Below are positions 7,462 through 13,338 of a DNA stretch of 34,701 nucleotides, in pieces. A program made the position numbers and the translations under genes. Within the stretch, counting starts at the first letter, position 1. Every line of letters starts with the position of its first letter. Origin of the DNA: an uncultured Prevotellaceae bacterium. GTDB taxonomy: Bacteria; Bacteroidota; Bacteroidia; Bacteroidales; Muribaculaceae. Location of the stretch: assembly GCA_946410125.1 (NCBI GenBank), contig CAMJZF010000016.1, forward strand, positions 1 to 34,701, written 5' to 3'. The notes beneath the pieces were generated by a model, which saw nothing but the letters and a program-made list of their open reading frames with translations, was not told the DNA's origin and ran no database searches.

Positions 7462-7701
7462 ATGGCTTCTATTGGAATTTATGCGTTAATGGCATTAGGC
7501 ATTGGATTGGTGTGTGGACTCATTACCAATGTCGTGGTGCGTATGGTGCGTCGTCGCAGCGCTCGCGCTGCTAACTCGGTCGACGACTTTGATGAGGAAG
7601 ACTACAACAGCAATTTCCTCATGTACAGCCTCGGATTTACTCTCGTGGCATTCATCGTGATATGCTTCGCAAGCGGAGTTTTTGAAAAAATTGGTTATTA
7701 A
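7462..7701 (+). CDS. Small two-helix membrane protein
   Basis: 79 residues with two predicted membrane segments (~5-27, ALMALGIGLVCGLITNVVV, and ~50-72, LMYSLGFTLVAFIVICFA) and an Arg-rich then Asp/Glu-rich linker (RMVRRRSARAA, DDFDEEDY) on one side of the membrane, probably cytoplasmic by the positive-inside rule. No family recognised. An A-rich stretch (7445-7460) lies just upstream. It may be carried with the flanking genes, but the repeat array separates it from the DUF695-like gene. Confidence 0.7.
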   Translation: MASIGIYALMALGIGLVCGLITNVVVRMVRRRSARAANSVDDFDEEDYNSNFLMYSLGFTLVAFIVICFASGVFEKIGY

Positions 7702-7740
7702 TCGCTAAAGCTTACAGCCTATAGAAAATAATTACTCATT

Positions 7741-8226
7741 GTGATTTTTGATAATAGTAAAGTCAGACGGCAAGACCGTCTGCTCGATGAAGCAAGGGCT
7801 CGCGAAATCCTTGCCAGTGCCGAATACGGCTTTTTGTCGATGGTTGATACTGAAGGTAAGCCTTATGGCGTGCCCCTTAATTTCGTGTGGGATGGTCAAG
7901 AGAGTATCTATTTTCATTGCTCTACCGAAGGGAAGAAAATTTATATCCTTGAGTGTAGCGACTATGTGTCGTTCTGCGTTGTGGGTAACGTCAACAGGTT
8001 GCCAAGCCAGTTCACCACCGAGTATGAGAGCATAATACTCGAATGCGAGGTCACCATCCCAACCTACGATGAGGAACGCATGTATGCCCTTGAGCTCTTC
8101 CTCAAAAAGTATGCTCCCAACGACGTGGACCTTGGAATGAAGCTTGCCCACAAGTCGTCCTATCGCACCGGTGTCGTTCGTCTCGACATTATAAGCTGGT
8201 CGGGCAAGTGCAAGAAAGTCAAGTAA
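7741..8226 (+). CDS. Pyridoxamine 5'-phosphate oxidase-like flavoprotein (NimA-like)
   Basis: 161 residues from a GTG at 7741; no ATG fits the family start (R-R-x-D-R near the N-terminus). The sequence VRRQDRLLDEARAREILA, then YGFLSMVDTEGKPYGVPLNF and IYFHCSTEGKKIYIL, is typical of the PNPOx-like split-barrel family that includes NimA nitroimidazole reductases and many uncharacterised FMN or haem proteins. It is expected to be cytosolic and to bind FMN as a dimer. Specific substrate unknown, and resistance to nitroimidazoles must not be assumed from this. It is followed, 97 bp on, by another split-barrel flavoprotein. Confidence 0.85.
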   Translation: MIFDNSKVRRQDRLLDEARAREILASAEYGFLSMVDTEGKPYGVPLNFVWDGQESIYFHCSTEGKKIYILECSDYVSFCVVGNVNRLPSQFTTEYESIILECEVTIPTYDEERMYALELFLKKYAPNDVDLGMKLAHKSSYRTGVVRLDIISWSGKCKKVK

Positions 8227-8323
8227 AAAGCATAGGGACGATAAGCAATAAATAAGGGCTGGTAGGGGAGTGCTTGAAAAAGAATTGTGAGACAGCACAT
8301 TAACTTGTCAGCGAAAAAAGAAT

Positions 8324-8893
8324 ATGAAACAAAACTGGAGACCTGGAACAATGATTTATCCGCTGCCGGCAGTGCTTGTGTCATGCGGAGCTACCCCCGA
8401 GGAATATAACCTTTTCACAGCGGCATGGACAGGAACCATCTGCAGCGATCCTGCCTTGTGCTATGTGTCAGTAAGGCAAGAGCGTCACAGCCACGACATT
8501 ATTGAGCGAAACATGGCGTTCACCATCAATCTCACCAACGAAGAGCTGGCACGTGCCACCGACTGGTGTGGAGTGCGCTCAGGGCGCGACTTCAACAAGT
8601 GGCAGGAGATGAACCTCACCCCGGTCAAGGGAGTGAAAGTGGCAGCACCTTACATCGATGAGGCACCCGTGAGCATCGAGTGCATAGTCAAGGACATCAT
8701 GCGGCTTGGCACCCACGACATGTTCATCGCCGAGGTGCTCAACGTCATCGCCGACGATCGTTTCATCGATCCGGTCACCGGTGCTCTCGACCTCAAGCAG
8801 GCGGGTCTCATCACCTACTGCCACGGGCACTACTACCGCCTGGGTGAGGAGATAGGCCACTTTGGCTGGACGGTGCGCAAGAAACCCAAATAA
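8324..8893 (+). CDS. Flavin reductase-like domain protein
   Basis: 189 residues, cytosolic. The pattern TMIYPLPAVLVSCGATPEEYNLFTAAWTG, followed by CYVSVRQERHSHDIIERNMAFTINL and SGRDFNKWQEMNL, matches the flavin reductase-like/flavoredoxin group of FMN-binding split barrels. Members reduce free flavin with NAD(P)H or carry electrons on bound FMN; the exact donor and acceptor here cannot be told. The start ATG at 8324 follows an AAAAAAGAAT stretch. No clear promoter in the 97-bp gap, so it may be co-transcribed with the NimA-like gene. A strong hairpin at 8931-8960 ends the unit. Confidence 0.87.
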   Translation: MKQNWRPGTMIYPLPAVLVSCGATPEEYNLFTAAWTGTICSDPALCYVSVRQERHSHDIIERNMAFTINLTNEELARATDWCGVRSGRDFNKWQEMNLTPVKGVKVAAPYIDEAPVSIECIVKDIMRLGTHDMFIAEVLNVIADDRFIDPVTGALDLKQAGLITYCHGHYYRLGEEIGHFGWTVRKKPK

Positions 8894-8930
8894 CCGATTC
8901 GGGTTAAAGCAAGAGATGCTGTTATGCAAC

Positions 8931-8960
8931 AATGTGAATTGTCTTGTGGCAATTCACATT
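8931..8960. terminator. Hairpin terminator between converging genes
   Basis: An 11-bp perfect stem AATGTGAATTG (8931-8941) and CAATTCACATT (8950-8960) with an 8-base loop, then AGCTTTTGTTGTTG on the plus strand. Sits between the flavin reductase gene and the converging mini-sorting-domain gene. Confidence 0.8.
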
Positions 8961-9009
8961 AGCTTTTGTTGTTGAAAGGAATGAGATGTCGTGCTTAAAG
9001 TGTACAGTG

Positions 9010-9318
9010 TTATTTCACCACAACCTTGCGCGACCAGCGGCCAGCACATTTCACAATGTAGAAACCCTTGGGCATGTCGATAGTCATGCGAGTGCCGGCA
9101 TTTACCTTAACGGTTTTAATGAGCTGACCTGTAATGGAGTAGATGTTGAACGTAGCGTCGCTGTCACCGGCAACCATAGCGATGGTGCCCTTGCCTCCGG
9201 TAACGGTTGTCTCGTCGCTCGAAACCTGCTCGACGCGTGGCGATGCAACCATTGAAGCGCTAACCGAACCAACGGCAAGTGCCACACTGAGGGTCAATAT
9301 GTATAGCAAACGTTTCAT
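9010..9318 (-). CDS. Miniature secreted protein: signal peptide plus T9SS-like sorting domain
   Basis: 102 residues from the ATG at 9318; a longer frame from 9357 is rejected since the promoter at 9328-9357 lies inside it. Residues 1-22 are a signal peptide (MKRLLYILTLSVALAVGSVS, A). A short Ser/Thr-rich linker follows, and residues ~45-102 form a type A-like C-terminal sorting domain (FNIYSITGQLIKTVKVNAG, then MPKGFYIVKCAGRWSRKVVVK, the last split here as KVVVK tail). There is no cargo domain between signal and sorting domain. In Bacteroidetes such domains direct proteins through the type IX secretion system to the cell surface. What a cargo-free version does is unknown. Confidence 0.78.
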   Translation of the reverse strand: MKRLLYILTLSVALAVGSVSASMVASPRVEQVSSDETTVTGGKGTIAMVAGDSDATFNIYSITGQLIKTVKVNAGTRMTIDMPKGFYIVKCAGRWSRKVVVK

Positions 9319-9327
9319 TTCAACCTG

Positions 9328-9357
9328 CAAATTTACTTCTTTTTCCTGAAAAAGCAA
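9328..9357 (-). promoter_or_regulatory. Promoter of the mini sorting-domain gene
   Basis: On the minus strand TTG (9355-9357), 19 bases, then TAAATTTG (9328-9335), a perfect -7 box. The box ends nine bases before the ATG at 9318, so the leader would be only a few bases long. Confidence 0.75.
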
Positions 9358-9361
9358 CCTC

Positions 9362-9407
9362 GCAACACAATTTTTTTAAAAAAATTACGTTTGTGTTGCT
9401 TTTTTTG
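9362..9407. other. AT-rich hairpin with flanking T-run
   Basis: GCAACACAA (9362-9370) pairs with TTGTGTTGC (9391-9399), with T7A7-like self-complementary sequence inside, and seven or more T follow on the plus strand. It looks like an intrinsic terminator for plus-strand transcripts, but no plus-strand gene ends here. It lies just upstream of the promoter at 9328-9357. Confidence 0.5.
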
Positions 9408-9444
9408 TATGACAAAATAAATGCCAAAAGGTTTAATGGAGTTT

Positions 9445-9523
9445 GTTGTCAGTTGTCAGTTCTTAGTTGTCAGTTATCAGTTCTTAGTTTTTAGTTGTCA
9501 GTTGTTGGTTTTAGTTGTCAGTT
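9445..9523. repeat. Heptad repeat array (about 11 units)
   Basis: Units TTGTCAG, TTCTTAG, TTATCAG, TTTTTAG with a 7-bp period (one unit of 6). The array overlaps the end of the SGNH hydrolase gene, so that gene's last codons and stop are written by the repeat. Confidence 0.8.
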
Positions 9524-10299
9524 CCTTCTGTTTGCAGCAGGCGCAGCAGGGCCTTGCCAAGCAACTGTCCTTGCAGGTGGTAGCCGTCGCGGGTGAGATG
9601 AATGCGGTCGCCGCTCATGTGGCGGGCAGCAAGCCAGCGACCCGATGCTCCGGCACCACCGCCCACGGTATAGAAGTCCCACACTGCCACATGATGAGCC
9701 TTGCCATAGCGCAAAATCATGTCGCGCACCTCGGCAATTCCGCTCTGGATTACATGGCCGCGGCTGCGGTGCTTCTGGGTTTCGAGCGGGGTGGTAAGCA
9801 GTATTTTCACATTAGGGCACGCTCGCCTTATTACATATAAAAGACTCTCGATGTTTCCCTGAATCGAACCATAGTTGCCATAGGCCTCGTTGGTGCCGAG
9901 CGAGATGATTGTCAGTTGTGGCTTTAGTTGTTGCAGCCGTCGAGGAAGGTCGCTTCGGTTAAGGTAAGTGGCATAGGTGGCACCATTGATGCCTATGCAT
10001 TCCACTTCCACGTTGCGACTAATGGTAGCCAAGCTGTCGCTGTCGTTGACGCAGCCATGACGCAGAGCCTGCCGCACCTCGGCGGTGACAATGCCTGGCT
10101 TGATGTGGGAGTCGCCAATGTGAAGCACGGTAAGCTTGTCACCGCCTTGCTCGCTCGCTGCAAAGCGTTGCATAAGCTCGCTCCAGTCATCGCCGTTAAG
10201 CTCTATCATGTTGACATCGTTCTTGATGCCAAGTGGTTGTGCTGTCGCTATTATTGTTGCCATCACCACGCTGAGTAATATTTTCAACTTAAGTTTCAC
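9511..10299 (-). CDS. Secreted SGNH/GDSL hydrolase
   Basis: 262 residues from a GTG start at 10299, chosen because it begins the signal peptide (KLKLKILLSVVMATIIATA) and sits right behind the promoter. SGNH blocks: the nucleophile Ser64 in HIGDSHIKPG, block II Gly around 104-105 (CIGINGATY), Asn137 in SLGTNEAYG, and Asp231/His234 in SGDRIHLTRDGYHLQG. Such enzymes are esterases or O-deacetylases acting on sugars, peptidoglycan or lipids; the substrate here cannot be told. Expected in the periplasm. The final residues (TEGTDN) are encoded within a heptad repeat array (9445-9523). Divergent from glyA. Confidence 0.88.
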   Translation of the reverse strand: MKLKLKILLSVVMATIIATAQPLGIKNDVNMIELNGDDWSELMQRFAASEQGGDKLTVLHIGDSHIKPGIVTAEVRQALRHGCVNDSDSLATISRNVEVECIGINGATYATYLNRSDLPRRLQQLKPQLTIISLGTNEAYGNYGSIQGNIESLLYVIRRACPNVKILLTTPLETQKHRSRGHVIQSGIAEVRDMILRYGKAHHVAVWDFYTVGGGAGASGRWLAARHMSGDRIHLTRDGYHLQGQLLGKALLRLLQTEGTDN

Positions 10300-10303
10300 G
10301 CCA

Positions 10304-10335
10304 CAAAGTTACGCACATTTTTCCAATTAGTCAAA
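10304..10335 (-). promoter_or_regulatory. Promoter abutting the SGNH start codon
   Basis: On the minus strand TTTG (10332-10335), 20 bases, TAACTTTG (10304-10311), both matching the Bacteroidetes consensus. Only four bases separate the -7 box from the GTG at 10299, so the transcript is predicted to be leaderless. Confidence 0.75.
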
Positions 10336-10390
10336 AACAGGCCTTAGCGCAAGGCTTGTTTTCTCTATTTCTTCTTTTGAAGAAATAAAA

Positions 10391-10425
10391 AAACTGACAA
10401 CTAATTACCGATAACTGAAAACTAT
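10391..10425. repeat. Heptad repeat array, inverse orientation (5 units)
   Basis: AAACTGA, CAACTAA, TTACCGA, TAACTGA, AAACTAT with 7-bp period, the complement of the arrays at 9445 and 25093. It covers the expected -33 region of the glyA promoter. Confidence 0.7.
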
Positions 10426-10429
10426 TTAC

Positions 10430-10437
10430 TACCTTTG
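10430..10437 (+). promoter_or_regulatory. -7 box of the glyA promoter
   Basis: TACCTTTG, a perfect TAnnTTTG, about 64 bases before the glyA ATG. The -33 region falls in repeat sequence and has no TTG at the usual spacing. Confidence 0.6.
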
Positions 10438-10501
10438 TCCCTTGAAAACGAAAACCATTTTAGATTAATCTATATAACAACATTAACATTATTCTTTACA
10501 G

Positions 10502-11782
10502 ATGAAAAGAGACGATTTATTGTTCAGCATTATCGAGCGTGAACACCTGCGTCAACAACGTGGCATTGAACTCATTGCCAGTGAGAACTTCGTAAGTGAC
10601 CAAGTTATGCAAGCTATGGGTAGCTGCCTGACCAACAAGTATGCCGAGGGATATCCCGGACACCGCTACTATGGCGGTTGCCAGGTGGTAGACGAGGCCG
10701 AGACTCTCGCTCAGGAGCGCATCAAGCAGCTCTTTGGCGCTGAGTATGCCAACGTGCAGCCTCACAGTGGCGCACAGGCCAACATGGCAGTCTTCATGGC
10801 ATGCCTCAAGCCTGGCGACAAGTTCATGGGTCTTAACCTTGCCCATGGTGGTCACCTCTCACACGGTAGCCCAGTAAACTTCTCGGGTCTCGTGTTCCAG
10901 CAGTGTGAATACAACGTTACCCCCGACACCAATATTGTTGACTACGACATGATGGAAGAAGTTGCCCTGCGTGAGCAGCCTAAGCTCATCGTGGGTGGTG
11001 CCAGCGCCTATAGCCGCGAGTGGGACTACGAGCGCATGCGCAAGATTGCCGACAAGGTGGGTGCCATCCTCATGATTGACATGGCTCACCCCGCTGGACT
11101 CATCGCAGCAGGCTTGCTCAACAACCCATTGAAGTGGGCTCACATCGTGACCAGCACAACTCACAAGACCCTGCGCGGTCCTCGTGGTGGTATCATCTTG
11201 ATGGGTAAGGATTTCGATAACCCATGGGGCAAGACTACCAAGAAGGGCGTTGTTCGCAAGATGTCGTCATTGCTCGACTCTGCTGTGTTCCCCGGTGTAC
11301 AGGGTGGTCCTCTCGAGCACGTTATCGCTGCTAAGGCAGTGGCATTTGGCGAGGCTCTTCAGCCCGAGTTCAAGGCTTATCAGCAGCAAGTTAAGGCCAA
11401 CGCTCAGGCAATGGCCAAGGCTCTGCTCGACAAGGGTTACAAGATTGCCAGTGGCGGTACCGACAACCACTGCATCCTCCTTGACCTGCGTCCCAAGTAT
11501 CCTGAGCTGACCGGTAAGGTTGCCGAGAATGCACTCGTTGCTGCCGACATCACCGTCAACAAGAACATGGTGCCATTCGACGACCGCAGTGCCTTCCAGA
11601 CCTCAGGTATTCGCCTGGGTACTCCAGCCATCACCACTCGTGGTGCCAAGGAAGACATGATGGGCGAGATTGTTGAGCTCATCGACACCGTTCTTCAGAA
11701 GCCCGAGGATGAAGCCACAATCACCATGGTTCGCGAGAAGGTGAACATGATGATGAAGGACTTCCCAATGTTCGCCTGGTAA
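10502..11782 (+). CDS. glyA: Serine hydroxymethyltransferase
   Basis: 426-residue PLP enzyme that interconverts serine and glycine with tetrahydrofolate, supplying one-carbon units in the cytosol. Motifs: [11 protein letters not shown] near residue 22, [24 protein letters not shown], the PLP-binding Lys222 in [13 protein letters not shown], and [12 protein letters not shown] toward the C-terminus. Length and start are typical. A perfect -7 box at 10430-10437 drives it with a leader of ~58 bases, and a strong intrinsic terminator (11806-11846) makes it a single-gene unit. Codon use is GC-richer than the toxin-antitoxin genes that follow. Confidence 0.98.
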   Translation: MKRDDLLFSIIEREHLRQQRGIELIASENFVSDQVMQAMGSCLTNKYAEGYPGHRYYGGCQVVDEAETLAQERIKQLFGAEYANVQPHSGAQANMAVFMACLKPGDKFMGLNLAHGGHLSHGSPVNFSGLVFQQCEYNVTPDTNIVDYDMMEEVALREQPKLIVGGASAYSREWDYERMRKIADKVGAILMIDMAHPAGLIAAGLLNNPLKWAHIVTSTTHKTLRGPRGGIILMGKDFDNPWGKTTKKGVVRKMSSLLDSAVFPGVQGGPLEHVIAAKAVAFGEALQPEFKAYQQQVKANAQAMAKALLDKGYKIASGGTDNHCILLDLRPKYPELTGKVAENALVAADITVNKNMVPFDDRSAFQTSGIRLGTPAITTRGAKEDMMGEIVELIDTVLQKPEDEATITMVREKVNMMMKDFPMFAW

Positions 11783-11805
11783 TCGTCAATAACACATAAT
11801 TTTAC

Positions 11806-11846
11806 TATAAGGAGAGTTTTCACAAAACTCTCCTTATATGTTTTTT
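11806..11846 (+). terminator. Intrinsic terminator of glyA
   Basis: A perfect 15-bp stem (11806-11820 with 11824-11838), a three-base loop CAC, then TGTTTTTT. Stop-to-stem distance is 23 bp. Confidence 0.92.
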
Positions 11847-11880
11847 GGCCCACATCTTTCATTGTTTCAATAATTATCAC

Positions 11881-11888
11881 TACTTTTG
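11881..11888 (+). promoter_or_regulatory. -7 box of the toxin-antitoxin promoter
   Basis: TACTTTTG, a perfect TAnnTTTG. TTTC at 11857-11860 is 20 bases upstream and may act as the -33 element. Leader about 20 bases to the antitoxin ATG. Confidence 0.6.
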
Positions 11889-11914
11889 CAGTCGCAAAAA
11901 GATATCAAACTGAG

Positions 11915-12199
11915 ATGAGTAAACAAGAAAAGCAACAAAATCAAGCAGTTGCCAGTGAGCCAGAAGTGGCTTACGGCAATAAAATCGATTCCTTAAAATC
12001 GACAGTGATTGATGCTGTACAGCACATTCAAGATGCCAATTTCTTGGAACGTATCTTGTCGTTCATTACAAAGACTCAACAAGAAGATATCCCCAATGAG
12101 GAAACTCTCGCTGCAATGCGTGAAGCCGAGAGCAGTGAAGGGCTGGAAGTTGTAGACACATCAAGCGTAGAGGCAATGGTTGCTTCAATTTTGAGATGA
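11915..12199 (+). CDS. Putative antitoxin of a YafQ-type toxin-antitoxin pair
   Basis: 94 residues, hydrophilic and acidic. The first ~20 residues are Gln/Lys/Glu-rich (MSKQEKQQNQAVASEPE); a middle helix-rich part (STVIDAVQHIQDANFLERIL, at 30-50) could be a dimerisation region, and the acidic C-terminal part (EAESSEGLEVVDTSSVEAM) could wrap the toxin. I do not recognise a named family, and the antitoxin call rests on its size and on the ATGA overlap (12196-12199) with the toxin gene. The promoter at 11881 lies between the glyA terminator and this gene. Autoregulation is typical for such pairs but no operator is evident. Confidence 0.65.
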   Translation: MSKQEKQQNQAVASEPEVAYGNKIDSLKSTVIDAVQHIQDANFLERILSFITKTQQEDIPNEETLAAMREAESSEGLEVVDTSSVEAMVASILR

Positions 12200-12468
12200 A
12201 GATTATTGAACGAACCACTCAGTTCAAGAAAGACATCAAGAAATATGTCACATCAAAAGATAAGATGCAAAAACTTTATGATGTGATTGTTATGCTTGAG
12301 AACGAACAAACATTGCCTCAAAAAATGCGCCCACATAAGTTGCATGGTTCTTATGCCGGTTGTATGGAATGTCACATTGAGAACGACTTGCTGCTTATTT
12401 GGGTTGACTAATCAACAAACGTTATTAGGCTTTTGCGTTTTGGCACTCACTCTGAACTTTTTAAATAA
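12196..12468 (+). pseudogene. YafQ-family mRNA interferase toxin with in-frame stop at codon 72
   Basis: The open part (12196-12411) gives 71 residues of a clear YafQ/RelE-type endoribonuclease: IIERTTQFKKDIKK, RPHKLHGSYAGCMECHIEND, LLLIWVD. His47, His60 and Asp64 align with E. coli YafQ His50, His63 and Asp67. A TAA at 12409-12411 ends it, but the same frame continues with the normal family tail, V-I-R-L-L-R-F-G-T-H-S-E-L-F-K, to a second stop at 12466-12468 (about 90 codons, versus 92 in E. coli). The lost tail has His85 and Phe89, matching His87 and Phe91 that are needed for activity. A CAA-to-TAA change would explain it. So the toxin is probably inactive, or readthrough or a sequencing error is involved. 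The gene ends 22 bp before fabG. Confidence 0.85.
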
Positions 12469-12490
12469 CTAAATATAATACAGCAGAATA

Positions 12491-13237
12491 ATGAAATTAC
12501 TCGAAGGAAAAGTGGCACTGATAACAGGTGCCGCACGTGGAATTGGCAAGGCTATAGCCTTGAAGTTTGCCAGCGAAGGTGCTGACATCGCATTTACCGA
12601 CCTCGTCATCGACGAGAATGGCAAGCAGACCGAGCAGGAAATCGCAGCCCTGGGTGTAAAGGCTAAGGGATTTGCAAGCAATGCCGCCGACTTTGCTCAG
12701 ACCGAAGAAGTGGTAAAACAGATACATGAGGAATTTGGAAAAATCGACATCCTCGTCAACAATGCCGGTATCACCAAGGACGGTCTCATGCTCCGCATGA
12801 CCGAGCAGCAGTGGGATGCCGTTATCGCCGTAAACCTCAAGAGCGCGTTCAACTTCATCCATGCCCTGACCCCAATAATGATGCGTCAGCGTGGCGGTTC
12901 AATCATCAACATGGCATCGGTAGTGGGTGTTCATGGCAATGCCGGCCAGAGCAACTACGCAGCCAGCAAGGCAGGTCTCATTGCCCTTGCCAAGAGCATT
13001 GCCCAGGAGATGGGTAGCCGTGGCATCCGTGCCAACGCTATTGCTCCGGGCTTCATCGAGACAGCCATGACCGCAGTTCTTCCCGAAGAGGTGCGCAAGG
13101 ATTGGACCCAGAAGATTCCATTGCGCCGTGGCGGTACGGTCGACGACATCGCCAATGTTGCCACATTCCTCGCCAGCGACATGGCAAGTTATGTTACCGG
13201 TCAGGTAATCCAGGTTGACGGCGGAATGAATATGTAA
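12491..13237 (+). CDS. fabG: 3-oxoacyl-[acyl-carrier-protein] reductase
   Basis: 248-residue short-chain dehydrogenase that reduces 3-oxoacyl-ACP with NADPH in fatty acid synthesis, in the cytosol. Seen: the cofactor loop [10 protein letters not shown] (12-21), NNAGI (90-94), and the tetrad Asn115, Ser143, Tyr156 and Lys160 (SNYAASKAG). The C-terminus (PGFIETAMT, then [13 protein letters not shown]) matches FabG closely. No obvious -7 box in the short gap after the toxin remnant, so transcription may come from the toxin-antitoxin promoter at 11881, an unusual link for an essential-type gene (inference). Closed by an intrinsic terminator. Confidence 0.95.
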   Translation: MKLLEGKVALITGAARGIGKAIALKFASEGADIAFTDLVIDENGKQTEQEIAALGVKAKGFASNAADFAQTEEVVKQIHEEFGKIDILVNNAGITKDGLMLRMTEQQWDAVIAVNLKSAFNFIHALTPIMMRQRGGSIINMASVVGVHGNAGQSNYAASKAGLIALAKSIAQEMGSRGIRANAIAPGFIETAMTAVLPEEVRKDWTQKIPLRRGGTVDDIANVATFLASDMASYVTGQVIQVDGGMNM

Positions 13238-13262
13238 TCCTCGAGAATGAGATATAACATCT

Positions 13263-13293
13263 AAAAAAGTGAGCAACCATGCTCACTTTTTTT
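13263..13293. terminator. Intrinsic terminator after fabG
   Basis: A 13-bp stem (13263-13275 with 13280-13292, including GTGAGCA/TGCTCAC), four-base loop, ending in seven T on the plus strand. The A-run on the other side means it can also act on the converging priA transcript. Confidence 0.9.
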
Positions 13294-13335
13294 GTGCATT
13301 GTGCATTGAGCATTGTGCATTGTGCATTGTGCATT
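13294..13335. repeat. (GTGCATT)6 tandem heptad repeat
   Basis: Six exact-length 7-bp units; five are GTGCATT and the third is GAGCATT. It fills the 45-bp gap between the fabG terminator and the priA stop codon at 13339-13341. Confidence 0.9.
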
Positions 13336-13338
13336 GTT

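Noticed and set aside
7741-8226. Nitroimidazole resistance gene nimA
   Set aside because: Family-level similarity only; many PNPOx-like proteins have no link with resistance.
7732-8298. A 188-codon minus-strand frame over the NimA-like gene
   Set aside because: The plus strand has a clear PNPOx-like protein; the GTG start there explains why it is less obvious.
9421-9840. A plus-strand frame of 139 codons beginning in the heptad repeats
   Set aside because: Most of it is antisense to the SGNH hydrolase, and its Val/Ser-rich start is just translated repeat.
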